A stretch of 64,000 nucleotides of DNA from Methanoculleus sp. (GTDB lineage: Archaea; Halobacteriota; Methanomicrobia; Methanomicrobiales; Methanoculleaceae): contig NZ_JAJGBK010000024.1 in assembly GCF_020696975.1 (NCBI RefSeq), positions 1 to 64,000 of the forward strand, written 5' to 3'. Under the pieces are notes generated by a model, which did no database searches, was not told where the DNA came from, and saw only the letters and a program-made list of their open reading frames with translations. Shown here piece after piece: positions 34,703 to 43,295 of the stretch. The position numbers and the translations under genes are program-made. How positions within the stretch are numbered: the stretch's first letter is position 1; every line of letters starts with the position of its first letter.

Positions 34703-36406
34703 TTATCCGGCCACTGTGATCCTCCCTTCCGCCTTCACATCCACCGGCTCCGAAAAGGCTTCCATATATGCGACCAGTGCATCGACATCGAGCGGGCCGT
34801 TGACGATATTTGTCCCTTTTGTGAAGACGGTATACCCGTCACCGCCGGTCGCGAGGAAGTCGACCATGGCTGCCGTGTACTCCGCGTCCGGGTCAAGCGC
34901 GACGCCGCCCACCCGGACTTCGGTAACCTTGCCGCCCGCGGGCTTTCTCTCGTCGAAGACATACGACAACCCGGAGACGGCGAGGTTGTGGGGCGGCAGC
35001 GGGGTCTCCCACTGCTGTTCCAGGACGTCCCTGACCTGGCCTCCCGTCATGGTCATCGAGAGGACGGTCGAAGAGAACGGCTGTACCGCGTAAAGGTCGC
35101 CCCATGTGATGTTGCCCTCCGCTATATCCGCCCGGAGCGAGCCGGTGGTGATAAACCCGATATCGGCGCCCATCGCCGCCTGCTGGGCGTCGGCGACGAG
35201 GTTGCCGAGTGCTGATTCGCCGGCATCGGTCTTTTCGCGCGTAATATCTGCCGATGCGGTCGCGACGACCCGGTTCGCCAGCGGCCCGACCGCTTCCTCG
35301 CTCATCCGGAGTAACGACGAGACCTCGGGATCGGGATCGATACCCGGCGGTCTGCCCCTGTATGCCGGGACGATCCGTGCCGATGTATGGGTGACCTCGC
35401 CGGTGACGGGATCGACGACGAGGTCGACGTCGGCAAACGCCCTGCTGTAACTGTATGCCTGCGTCACCAGCACCGGGTTTCCGCCGGCGTTCTCCAGGTA
35501 GGCGTTCGTGAATGCGTGGGTGTGGCCCGAGAGGACGATATCCACATCCGCATCGAGCCCGGCGACGATCCCGGCGACCCTGCCCGTCACGTTGCCCTCT
35601 TCGCGGGTCGGGCCGTCGTAGGGGTCCTGCTCGCCGCCCTCGTGGAGGAGGACGACGATCGCATGTACCCCCTTCTGTTGGATCTCCGGGATGTAACTGT
35701 TGATCGACTCGATCTCGTCTCTGAAGGTGAATTCTTCGACGTTGACCGGCCTCTGGATCGAGGGGGTCTTCACTGTAGTGGCACCGATGAACGCGATATC
35801 GACGCCGCCGGCGTCCCGGATGGTATAGGGGGCGGCAAGGAGGGTGCCGTTCGTCTTCCAGACCACGTTCGAGGAGATGTATTCAGCCCTTGCACCCGGG
35901 TAGGGATCCTCCAGGTGGGTGATGTTTGTCGCGCCGTTCCCGCCGTGGATCGTCCGCAAGAGTTCATCCGTGCCCCGGTCGAACTCGTGGTTGCCGAAGG
36001 TTGCGATCACCTCCGGACCGTCGTCCACGAGGCTGTTGAAGAAGAGCAGGGTGGGCTCGTCCAGCAGCAACCCGGACTCCGGCGGCGACGCGCCGACGAC
36101 GTCCCCCGGGAGCGCGATGAACGTGGCTGCCTCACCGGCATCCGCAGTCGCGCACTTGAGATACGACGCAAGCACCGGTGCGCTTCCGGCCGGTTCGCCG
36201 TCGAGTTTCTGCCCGGCGGGCAGTTGTCCGTGGAAGTCGTTGACCGCGAGGATCCTGACGTGGACCGGTTCTGTTGCCGGAGACGGTGCAGGGGAGGGGT
36301 AACCCGAGAGTGCAATAGGGACAACAATGACGATCAGGAGTACGCATAAGCCGACGAACGCCTGTTGCCGTGACGATCTGCCGCCTGTGGATGAACCGGC
36401 TGCCAT
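34703..36406 (-). CDS. Membrane-anchored 5'-nucleotidase (UshA-like)
   Basis: A 567-residue exported phosphoesterase. An N-terminal membrane anchor (FVGLCVLLIVIVVPIALSG) precedes a calcineurin-like domain with metal blocks VNDFHGQLP, GDVVGASPPE, TFGNHEFDRG, VVLLHEGG and VLSGHTHAF. The 5'-nucleotidase C-terminal domain follows, with ESALGNLVADAQ, FITTGSLRADI and TGGDGYTVF for substrate binding. It would dephosphorylate nucleotides outside the cell for phosphate and nucleoside uptake. Parts of its C-terminal domain reappear in a pseudogene about 2 kb away, evidence of a past duplication. Confidence 0.92.
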   Translation of the reverse strand: MAAGSSTGGRSSRQQAFVGLCVLLIVIVVPIALSGYPSPAPSPATEPVHVRILAVNDFHGQLPAGQKLDGEPAGSAPVLASYLKCATADAGEAATFIALPGDVVGASPPESGLLLDEPTLLFFNSLVDDGPEVIATFGNHEFDRGTDELLRTIHGGNGATNITHLEDPYPGARAEYISSNVVWKTNGTLLAAPYTIRDAGGVDIAFIGATTVKTPSIQRPVNVEEFTFRDEIESINSYIPEIQQKGVHAIVVLLHEGGEQDPYDGPTREEGNVTGRVAGIVAGLDADVDIVLSGHTHAFTNAYLENAGGNPVLVTQAYSYSRAFADVDLVVDPVTGEVTHTSARIVPAYRGRPPGIDPDPEVSSLLRMSEEAVGPLANRVVATASADITREKTDAGESALGNLVADAQQAAMGADIGFITTGSLRADIAEGNITWGDLYAVQPFSSTVLSMTMTGGQVRDVLEQQWETPLPPHNLAVSGLSYVFDERKPAGGKVTEVRVGGVALDPDAEYTAAMVDFLATGGDGYTVFTKGTNIVNGPLDVDALVAYMEAFSEPVDVKAEGRITVAG

Positions 36407-36520
36407 GAGAAGAGGTCTCCTCGGGCGGGATAAATACCAGCCGGAATAGTTCCGGACGGGGAAGGGAGAACGGGGCGTTTAGCCGGCGGATGCGGGATGA
36501 CGCCCACTCTGGCGCGGGAT

Positions 36521-36958
36521 TTATGCGTCCCGGGGGAGGATTGCCGCGACGGTGATCGTGTAGGTGATCGTCTCTCCCGCGAGCGGATGGTTCGCGTCGA
36601 CGGTGATCCTCTTCTCGTCCACGTCGACGACGGTCACCCGGCAGGGTTTGCCCATCACCTCGACCTTCAGAAACTCGCCGGTGACCGGCTCGTGGTCGAG
36701 GTTCAGTTTCGTGCGCTTTATCGTGACGACGAGTTTTCTGTGGAACTTCCCGTAGGCCTTCTCCGGGGGCAGCACCACGGTCACCGTCTCGCCCGGCTCT
36801 CTCCCCATCAGCGCCTCCTCAAAGAGGGGGTTGATCTGCTTCGCTCCGAGGGTGACCCGGACTGGCTCTCCTGACCGGGTATCCTCAAAGATCTCGCCGT
36901 CGGGGCGGGTGCTGGTGAAGTGCAGGAGGAGGGTGTCTCCGTCTGTTACGGGTGCCAT
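36521..36958 (-). CDS. FKBP-type peptidyl-prolyl isomerase (SlyD-like)
   Basis: A 145-residue prolyl isomerase of the SlyD/archaeal FKBP type: DGDTLLLHFTSTRPDGEIFEDT, PLFEEALMGREPGETVTVVLPPEKAYG and the insert-in-flap domain with NHPLAGETITYTITV. It assists folding of proline-rich proteins in the cytoplasm. The start is the ATG of MAPVTDGD; farther upstream codons are open but not conserved, and no good ribosome site is visible. It precedes the 5'-nucleotidase gene on the same strand with 114 bases between. Its N-terminal part is repeated in the adjacent pseudogene. Confidence 0.9.
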   Translation of the reverse strand: MAPVTDGDTLLLHFTSTRPDGEIFEDTRSGEPVRVTLGAKQINPLFEEALMGREPGETVTVVLPPEKAYGKFHRKLVVTIKRTKLNLDHEPVTGEFLKVEVMGKPCRVTVVDVDEKRITVDANHPLAGETITYTITVAAILPRDA

Positions 36959-37374
36959 GGGTGCATGATTGGTTTGTCGGGGCAGTGCTTTAACCATCAC
37001 GATGTCGGGGCGGATGGGTTGGGGGCGTGGGTTGCGCAACCCTTCCAGGATCCAACGGGTGCCTGGCCGCCGGTGCGGGTGGGCGGATGACGGTTGCTCA
37101 TCCCTGCTTTCTCAATCGTAGAAGGCCCTTCTCTTCTCACAGAGTAGAACCCATGAGTTTCTTCTTCGTAACCCCTGCCCCCAGAGGGCGGGGGCAGCGC
37201 GTAGTAATATGCGGCGAACAGAACGTTCGGAGCAGAAGCATCGACCGGTGCGCAGCCCGGTGGAAAGCCGTGCACGAGTTATAACATCAGAAGCGCGCAG
37301 CCCCGGGGTGGCGGTTCTGTCTCATCCTCCCTGGGCTCTGCGGTTTCAGTTACGCCGTGCAGGCTGACAAGTGG
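36959..37374. other. Gene-free stretch with a 14-bp perfect palindrome
   Basis: No gene is seen. GGGTTGCGCAACCC, a perfect palindrome, lies at 37029-37042 about 70 bases upstream of the FKBP start and could be an operator. GCCCCC...GGGGGC forms another stem near 37178-37196. The remainder may be decayed sequence from the duplication that produced the adjacent pseudogene. Confidence 0.4.
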
Positions 37375-37838
37375 GGAATACTCAAGCGGCAGCCGGGGTT
37401 CGTCCACCTGGACCTCGAAGATCCTGCTGCCCGCGGGCTTTCTCTCGTCGAAGGTATACGAAGGCTCGGATACGGGTAAGGGGGCCTCTCATTCCTGCTC
37501 CAGCACGCCCCGGACCTGGCCTCCCACTATGGTCATCGAGAGGACAGTCGAAGAGAACGGTTGCACCGCATAAAGGTCGCCCCACGTGGCGCTCTCCTCC
37601 GCTATCTCCACCCGGAGTGAAGCGATGGTGACGAACGCGATCCCGGCATGCACCGTCGCCCGCTGGCCGTCGGCGACGAGGCTGCCAGACACGTAGTTTC
37701 CAGAGATGGGGTCGTAATGGCCCGGCTTGCCCGACCGGGCATACGCAAAAGCCTCGGTATCGGGGCCGGTGCTGGTCAAGTGCAGGAGGAGGGTGTCGCC
37801 GTCTTGTACGGGTGCCACAGGTGCCTGATCGGTTTGTC
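37375..37838 (-). pseudogene. Chimeric remnant: FKBP start fused to 5'-nucleotidase end
   Basis: Read on the minus strand, the first 30 codons copy the neighbouring FKBP (APVQDGDTLLLHLTSTGP against APVTDGDTLLLHFTSTRP), with GTG in place of ATG. After a short unrelated bridge the frame continues as the C-terminal domain of the neighbouring 5'-nucleotidase (TWGDLYAVQPFSSTVLSM is identical in both). A stop then interrupts it, and the homology goes on in another frame (FDERKPAG). The gene order matches the intact pair, so a tandem copy of FKBP plus nucleotidase lost its middle. The open frame of 109 codons is probably not functional. Confidence 0.8.
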
Positions 37839-37924
37839 TGGCAGGGCCCCCATTTCACTGTAAATGTGATGGAGTTCCAGAGCATGCCTCTAAATGAGCC
37901 CGTTGAAAATCTTATTTGTAGAGG

Positions 37925-38272
37925 TCATTTATCCCAACCAGTGAGAATATCTCCAATTTGCCGATGCAAAACAGGTATTTCCACAGTTGCCAGAGTCCAG
38001 ACATAGTTTAGATTCACGCCTGGATAGTCATGAATCAGCCTATCCCGAAGTCCTGAGATTTTTCTCCATGGAATGTCCGGATATTCACCCCGGAAGTCAT
38101 CCGGAACATGTTTTGCAGCTTCGCCAATAATTTCGAAAAATCTGATGACACCCGCGTTATACAGTGAATCTCCAAGAAATTCCTCGTAACTCATTCGTTC
38201 GGTTGCCTTCATGATATTCTCAGATTGCTCATAAATATCTGTAAGATAGCATCGCAACCGCAACTCTCTCAT
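37925..38272 (-). CDS. hepT: HepT-like toxin (DUF86)
   Basis: A 115-residue helical HEPN protein. The RNase motif R-x4-H-x-Y is intact in LRDRLIHDYPGVN, with the preceding DIPWRKISG typical of DUF86. It overlaps the upstream nucleotidyltransferase gene by ATGA. In characterised HepT/MntA pairs the HEPN RNase is the toxin and the nucleotidyltransferase inactivates it by attaching AMP to the tyrosine of this motif, so the tyrosine seen here would be the target. The pair is typical of mobile or defence-rich regions. Confidence 0.88.
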   Translation of the reverse strand: MRELRLRCYLTDIYEQSENIMKATERMSYEEFLGDSLYNAGVIRFFEIIGEAAKHVPDDFRGEYPDIPWRKISGLRDRLIHDYPGVNLNYVWTLATVEIPVLHRQIGDILTGWDK

Positions 38273-38601
38273 GCTGCGTCCCTCTCACGCGTGCAGAAAA
38301 TAGCCTCCATCATCACGCATGTACGGAATCTCTCACTCATCCACTCAACGGAAACCAGATCCACTCTTCTTTGAAGTAGATCCTCGAGAAAGTCCCCTAA
38401 GTCCAGTAGATTTTCATAAGTGTCCATCTCCGGATGAAACGAGTATACAATGTCCACGTCCGATCTTGGCGTGTCCTCCTCGCGCGATACGGAACCGAAA
38501 ATACCGATTGTTTCAACACCATACTTCTCCCGGAGGGTCGGGAGCTCACGCTCAAGAAGGGCCAGGACCTTGGGCTTGACGGATTGATATCCTTTTATCA
38601 T
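38269..38601 (-). CDS. mntA: MntA-like nucleotidyltransferase antitoxin
   Basis: A 110-residue minimal nucleotidyltransferase. The active site reads GIFGSVSREEDTPRSDVDIV: GS followed by the D-x-D pair that binds metal and ATP. It is the first gene of a two-gene unit with HepT. Known MntA proteins AMPylate the HEPN toxin. An AT-rich promoter (ATTTAAGCATATTTG on the minus strand) lies about 90 bases upstream. The genes next to it are unrelated. Confidence 0.88.
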   Translation of the reverse strand: MIKGYQSVKPKVLALLERELPTLREKYGVETIGIFGSVSREEDTPRSDVDIVYSFHPEMDTYENLLDLGDFLEDLLQRRVDLVSVEWMSERFRTCVMMEAIFCTRERDAA

Positions 38602-38734
38602 CGATCGCCCCCGGGATTTACTGATGATATCTCTTTGCCACCACGAGATATGAGGTTTTGCCAGTAGAGAGGAGGTCCTCTCCGCGACAAATATGCTTAA
38701 ATTGGTCCTTAACTTTGAAAAGAAGTAATATCCA

Positions 38735-38807
<73 letters not shown>

Positions 38808-38835
38808 GTGACGCACCAATTATGTTGGAGTTTTT

Positions 38836-38847
38836 CCTTATAAAAGG
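38836..38847 (-). promoter_or_regulatory. TATA box of tRNA-Thr
   Basis: The near-palindrome CCTTATAAAAGG stands about 30 bases upstream of the tRNA 5' end, the normal place for an archaeal TATA box. Confidence 0.6.
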
Positions 38848-38887
38848 TTACGGCTGATCCCGGGGGATGGACCGGGTCTGACCAACT

Positions 38888-39619
38888 TTATTCGCCCCGC
38901 GCGGCAGCATTGATCGCTTCCAGCGCGCCGATGCTGGCGGTCACCCCGTCGAGAGTCTCCACCTCGACGATGGGGATGACGTTGTTCCTTCGCACAGCCT
39001 CCATCACGGCGGCAAAATCAATCGTTCCGGCCCCGACCGGGGAGTGCGTGTCTTCGTCACCACTGTTGTCGTGCAGGTGGTAGTGCGCTGTTGGGTGGGC
39101 AAGGAAGCAGTCCAGGGATCCGTTGAGATTCGCGTGGCCGACGTCGAGCGCAAACCCGATCCCGTCGATGAGCGCCAGATCCTCGCAGGAGCGCAGGAAG
39201 AAGTACTCCCAGTTGCCCATGTTCTCCACAAAGAACGTCACCGAGAGGTCCTCGGCCGCTGCCGTCAGTTCGTCGAGCGATTGCCGGAACCTCTCCAGCG
39301 CCCGGTCCCGCTCCTCGACCCACGCGTAGTAGCCCGGGTGGATGACCACGTCCGCCCCGACCTCCGCGGCGATGGCGAACGTCTGCGTCAGGACCTCGAC
39401 ACTCCCCCGCCGGATGGGTTCCAGGATGCTTGCGATGTTGACCCCCCGGGCCGGCGCGTGGATGAAGTAGAGGTACGAGTAACTCTCCAGCGGTTCTGCG
39501 CTCTCAAGGTGGTGCAGCCCCTCATCCATCACTTCCACACAGCTGGTTATGGGGGCAAGTCTTTCGAGTGCCACCGCGAGCGGCTCGTGATGAAGACAGT
39601 AAGTGGAGACGCCGAACAT
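38888..39619 (-). CDS. Sugar phosphate isomerase/epimerase-like TIM barrel protein
   Basis: About 243 residues of the xylose-isomerase-like TIM barrel superfamily. Barrel strands with metal-type ligands are visible: VEVMDEGLHHL, VVIHPGYYAW, FFVENMGNWEYF, FALDVGHANLNG, YHLHDNSGDEDTHSPVGAGTID and PIVEVE. Activity could be sugar isomerase, epimerase or AP-endonuclease-like; the substrate is open. The ATG at MFGVSTYCL lies about 28 bases after a TATA-like TCTATATCATC, suggesting a leaderless mRNA. A longer frame upstream adds 35 non-homologous residues. It diverges from the unknown helical-repeat gene. Confidence 0.82.
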   Translation of the reverse strand: MFGVSTYCLHHEPLAVALERLAPITSCVEVMDEGLHHLESAEPLESYSYLYFIHAPARGVNIASILEPIRRGSVEVLTQTFAIAAEVGADVVIHPGYYAWVEERDRALERFRQSLDELTAAAEDLSVTFFVENMGNWEYFFLRSCEDLALIDGIGFALDVGHANLNGSLDCFLAHPTAHYHLHDNSGDEDTHSPVGAGTIDFAAVMEAVRRNNVIPIVEVETLDGVTASIGALEAINAAARGE

Positions 39620-39764
39620 ACAGAATGTTCCGACCCGGAGATGATATAGATTCGGAACAGGGACCTCCAGGTCGCACGGCTCGTATCCCTGCCCGGGCAC
39701 TTCTCCGGCGGCGGGAAAGATCATTTCGCATGGTTTATGCTACCGGCGCCACATACAGGTATCC

Positions 39765-40943
39765 ATGGCTGATGGCTTCGTCCCGGAGGTTGTTGTCTCG
39801 AACCGGCTTGAGAAAGCGAAGGCCGAGATCTTCTCCTACATCGAGTCCAATGCCGAAGCCATCGACGAGAACTTCGCCTCTTTCTTCGGCAACGTCGTCA
39901 CGATCCTCGACCGTGCTGGCGTCCCTATCACCAATCAGGTGTATGACGAGTTTATCGATGCAATCGTCTACCGGGTCTTTACCGTCAGCAAACGGGCCGG
40001 GGACGTGAGGTTTCTCAACCGCGCCTGCGACATCGCCTGTGGGATGAAGCGGAAGAAAGAGCGGAAGGCCGGCGTCCACCTTGCGGCGGCTGCCAAGTTA
40101 ATGAAGATCGGTATGCCGCTTGCGGCGGCGGCCTACCTCCAGCCGTACCGCAAGCATGACACTGCTGTGGGGTGCTGGTACGCCTACTGTCACTACATCC
40201 TCTATAAAGATGGCTCGAACGAGCCCGGTTACTCGGTCGCGGAACGGTGGAACTACCTAAAGTCCGCGCGCCAGTACATGGAGGAACTCGGGCAGCTGCG
40301 GCCGGGGCTCCAGCGGCTGGCGAGAGGGGAACTCGAGCAGGACCCGTGGCTTGCCGAGCCGTTCTGGATGATGATCTTCCTTGCGACCGAATGGATGCCC
40401 GACAACCGCTGGTACCTGGAAATCGGAATTCTGCGGGCCAAACAGGAGAACAACACCGTGGCGCTGGTGAAGATGCTGCAGATCGGCCTCATTCGGTTCC
40501 CCGGCGATATCCTCTTCTACCGGGAGGCCTACCACCTCAAGTTCGAGCAGGGCGACCTTGGCGATGCCCTGGGCCTCATCCGCGACATGCTCCAGAAGTT
40601 CCCCGACGACCCCGAGCCGGTCTACTACGGTCTCCGGACCGCTCTCTACCTCCCCCGCGAGGCAGAGTTCAACGAGTTCCGGCGGCTTGCCGATGAGAGG
40701 AAGATGCCGGGCCATGTCCTCTGCCTCATCGACTACGCATATGCCTTCCTCCGGGGGAGACGAGGGCAGGCAGCCCTCTGTCTTGAGGAGTTCCGCAGAA
40801 AATACCCCTCGCTGAACTACTACTCCGACCTGCTCGGGTTCGCCACCGCCGAGACCACAGTGCGTCCGGACGGCGTCAACCGGGCGATCTTCACCTCGAT
40901 CGACCACTTCTGCAAGAGGATGCTCAAGATCGGAGAGACGTGA
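39765..40943 (+). CDS. Unknown helical-repeat protein, 392 residues
   Basis: I recognise no family. The protein is almost entirely helical with TPR-like spacing in its second half (ALVKMLQIGLIRFPGDILFY, LGDALGLIRDMLQKFPDDPE, QAALCLEEFRRKYPSL), so it is probably an alpha-solenoid scaffold. The first 80 residues are charged (IFSYIESNAEAIDENFASFF). No signal peptide or membrane segment. The ATG is the first in frame, and a TATA-like box is not obvious. It is followed after 53 bases by the radical SAM gene. It could be specific to this order of methanogens; that was not tested. Confidence 0.8.
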   Translation: MADGFVPEVVVSNRLEKAKAEIFSYIESNAEAIDENFASFFGNVVTILDRAGVPITNQVYDEFIDAIVYRVFTVSKRAGDVRFLNRACDIACGMKRKKERKAGVHLAAAAKLMKIGMPLAAAAYLQPYRKHDTAVGCWYAYCHYILYKDGSNEPGYSVAERWNYLKSARQYMEELGQLRPGLQRLARGELEQDPWLAEPFWMMIFLATEWMPDNRWYLEIGILRAKQENNTVALVKMLQIGLIRFPGDILFYREAYHLKFEQGDLGDALGLIRDMLQKFPDDPEPVYYGLRTALYLPREAEFNEFRRLADERKMPGHVLCLIDYAYAFLRGRRGQAALCLEEFRRKYPSLNYYSDLLGFATAETTVRPDGVNRAIFTSIDHFCKRMLKIGET

Positions 40944-40996
40944 GGGTGCCGCGAAGAGAACCCTGATGCCCCCTCGCTCCAGACGGTACCTCGTCT

Positions 40997-41923
40997 ATGG
41001 CATACCGCTACCTCTTCGGCCCGGTCCCTTCCCGGCGCCTGGGCATCTCGCTCGGGATCGACCTGGTGCCGCAGAAGACCTGCGCCTACAACTGCGTCTA
41101 CTGTGAGTGCGGGCGGACGACCAATCTCACCTGCGAGCGGCGCGAGTACGTCCCGACCGACCGGGTCATCACGGAGGTCGACACCTTCCTTGCGACGGCG
41201 CCGGACCTCGACTACGTCACGTTTGCCGGCTCGGGAGAGCCGACGCTTCATACCGGGATTGGCGAGATCATCGCCTTCATTAAAGACCGCTACCCCCGTT
41301 ACCGGGTCGCGGTCCTGACGGGGAGCGCGCTCCTTCCCGACCCCGATGTTCGTGCCGCCCTCATGCGGGCGGACCTTGTGGTGCCGTCGCTTGATGCGGT
41401 CTCCGAAGAGGTCTTTACACGGATCAACCGCCCCTGTCCCGGCCTTACCGCCGGAAGGGTGCTCGCAGGAATTGTGGCCTTTGCCCGGGAGTTTCCCGGC
41501 GAGGTCTGGCTCGAGATCTTCATCGTTCCCGGTCTCAATGATACAGAGGAAGAACTCTCTCGTCTGAGGGACGCGGTTGACGCCATCGCTCCCGACCGCG
41601 TCCAGGTGAACACCCTCGATCGACCCGGCGCCGATATCCGGGTTCGGCCGGCGTCGCCCCTGAACCTCGAACGGATCGCGTCGTTGCTCGGCGGGGAGGT
41701 GATCGGGGAGGCGTGCACGAGCCGGGTGTCGCCGCCAGAGGCCGAGAATGCCGGTGAGGTCATCCTTGCGACCATCCGGCGCCGGCCCTGCACCTCCGCC
41801 GATATTGCCGCCCTGACGGCCCTCCGCCCGGCTGAGGTCGCGAAGCACCTCCGCGCCCTCGAGGCCCGCGGGCTGGTCGAGCCCGTGCAGAAGGAGAGAG
41901 GGATATTTTACCGGGTGAGGTAA
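40997..41923 (+). CDS. Radical SAM protein with C-terminal winged helix
   Basis: A 308-residue protein of the COG0731-type radical SAM group. It starts YLFGPVPSRRLGISLGIDL and carries the cluster motif CAYNCVYC with the unusual downstream CEC, then FAGSGEPTLH. About 60 C-terminal residues (TSADIAALTALRPAEVAKHLRALEARGLV) form a winged helix, an extra domain that could read DNA or act as a protein contact. The product is unknown; relatives are annotated loosely as wyosine-base-like or AmmeMemoRadiSam-type. It precedes hypD on the same strand. Confidence 0.85.
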   Translation: MAYRYLFGPVPSRRLGISLGIDLVPQKTCAYNCVYCECGRTTNLTCERREYVPTDRVITEVDTFLATAPDLDYVTFAGSGEPTLHTGIGEIIAFIKDRYPRYRVAVLTGSALLPDPDVRAALMRADLVVPSLDAVSEEVFTRINRPCPGLTAGRVLAGIVAFAREFPGEVWLEIFIVPGLNDTEEELSRLRDAVDAIAPDRVQVNTLDRPGADIRVRPASPLNLERIASLLGGEVIGEACTSRVSPPEAENAGEVILATIRRRPCTSADIAALTALRPAEVAKHLRALEARGLVEPVQKERGIFYRVR

Positions 41924-41986
41924 ATCCGCCCGGTATCGCCACCGGCATGAATATGCCCTACCGGCGAGAGATCTGTATGAGGATCC

Positions 41987-43018
41987 ATGGCGGTCGGTAA
42001 GGATATACTCAAGACGCTGCACGCTCTCGTTGACCGGGACATCACGCTCATGCACATCTGCGGCACCCACGAGGCGGCGATCGCGCGCGCCGGGCTCCGG
42101 AGCGTCCTCCCTGAGAGGCTGAAGATCGTGATGGGGCCGGGCTGCCCCGTCTGCATCACGCCACAGGGCGAGATCGATGCCGCGCTCGACCTTGTGGAGA
42201 AGGGCTGCACCATCGCTACCTACGGTGACCTGCTGCGCGTCCCGGGGACGAAGGGCTCGCTCGAGTCGAGCGGCGGGGACGTCCGGGTGGTGCAGGGCGT
42301 CCACAAGGCGGTCGAGATCGCGCAGAAAGAGCCTGACCGGGAGGTCGTCTTCATATCGGTCGGGTTCGAGACCACCGCGCCGACAGTCGCCGCCACGATC
42401 CTCTCCCGCCCGCCGGAGAACTTCTCGATCCTCTCGTGCCACCGGCTTGTTCCGCCCGCGATGTCATGGCTCCTTGGTCAGGGAGAGGCATCGCTTGACG
42501 GGTTCATACTTCCCGGGCACGTCTGCGCGGTGATGGGCTACGAGGAGTACGAGCGTTTCCCCGTCCCGCAGGTCGTCGCGGGGTTCGAGCCGGAGGATAT
42601 TCTCCTCGGCCTTCTGATGGCGGTGCAGCAGGTCCGCGAGGGCGCGCACCGGGTGGAGAACGCCTACCCGCGCGTGGTCTCGCGGGAGGGGAACGTCAAG
42701 GCGAAGCGCCTGATGTACGAGGTCTTTGAACCGTTCGACGTCGAGTGGCGCGGGTTCCCCGTGATCCCGGCCTCGGGCCTCCGTTTGAAGCCGGAGTTCG
42801 AGGGCTACGACGCGCAGAAGAAGTTCGATATCACGATCCGGCACGTGGACAAGCATTCCGCCTGCATCTGCGACAAAGTGCTGCGCGGCGTCGCCCGGCC
42901 CTCCGACTGCAGACTCTTCTCGAAGGTCTGCACCCCGCGCACCCCCGTCGGTCCCTGCATGGTCAGCCACGAAGGAGCCTGCAAGATCTGGCATCTCTAT
43001 GAATCACGGAGGGCCTGA
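41987..43018 (+). CDS. hypD: Hydrogenase maturation factor HypD
   Basis: A 343-residue scaffold protein that, with HypC, assembles the Fe(CN)2CO group of NiFe hydrogenases. Family motifs are complete: HICGTHEAAI near the start, GPGCPVCITP, VGFETTAPTVAA, PGHVCAVMGYEEYE and the C-terminal iron-sulfur cysteines in HSACICDKVLRGVARPSDC and FSKVCTPRTPVGPCMVS. HypC, HypE and the other maturation genes are elsewhere. It follows the radical SAM gene by 63 bases and precedes tRNA-Arg(CCG). Confidence 0.96.
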   Translation: MAVGKDILKTLHALVDRDITLMHICGTHEAAIARAGLRSVLPERLKIVMGPGCPVCITPQGEIDAALDLVEKGCTIATYGDLLRVPGTKGSLESSGGDVRVVQGVHKAVEIAQKEPDREVVFISVGFETTAPTVAATILSRPPENFSILSCHRLVPPAMSWLLGQGEASLDGFILPGHVCAVMGYEEYERFPVPQVVAGFEPEDILLGLLMAVQQVREGAHRVENAYPRVVSREGNVKAKRLMYEVFEPFDVEWRGFPVIPASGLRLKPEFEGYDAQKKFDITIRHVDKHSACICDKVLRGVARPSDCRLFSKVCTPRTPVGPCMVSHEGACKIWHLYESRRA

Positions 43019-43038
43019 ACCCCTTCTCTCCGCTGACC

Positions 43039-43050
43039 TTTTATACTATA
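43039..43050 (+). promoter_or_regulatory. TATA box of tRNA-Arg(CCG)
   Basis: TTTTATACTATA lies 21-32 bases upstream of the tRNA 5' end and is the only AT-rich run between hypD and the tRNA. Confidence 0.6.
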
Positions 43051-43070
43051 GGAAACAATATAATATGGCA

Positions 43071-43142
43071 GTCTCGGTAGGGTAGTGGATATCCTGAAAG
43101 CCTCCGGAGCTTTCGACCCGGGTTCGAATCCCGGCCGGGGCG
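43071..43142 (+). tRNA. tRNA-Arg (anticodon CCG)
   Basis: Cloverleaf with acceptor GTCTCGG/CCGGGGC (two G-U pairs), anticodon stem GAAAGC/GCTTTC with loop CTCCGGA giving anticodon CCG, and T arm CCGGG-TTCGAAT-CCCGG. Discriminator G. It is nearly the same as the tRNA-Arg(GCG) of this window outside the anticodon arm. Confidence 0.95.
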
Positions 43143-43295
43143 TCCCAATTTTCAATTTAAGTCTGATTTGTGATTGATTTCCTGGTACGATACCGCAGGT
43201 CAGCGTTTCAGCCCCCCTGTTCGATCGCCCGCACGAGAGGTGCGCTGATGCCGTCCGACCATACTCTTATCACCTCCGCGGGAATCGATACGCGT

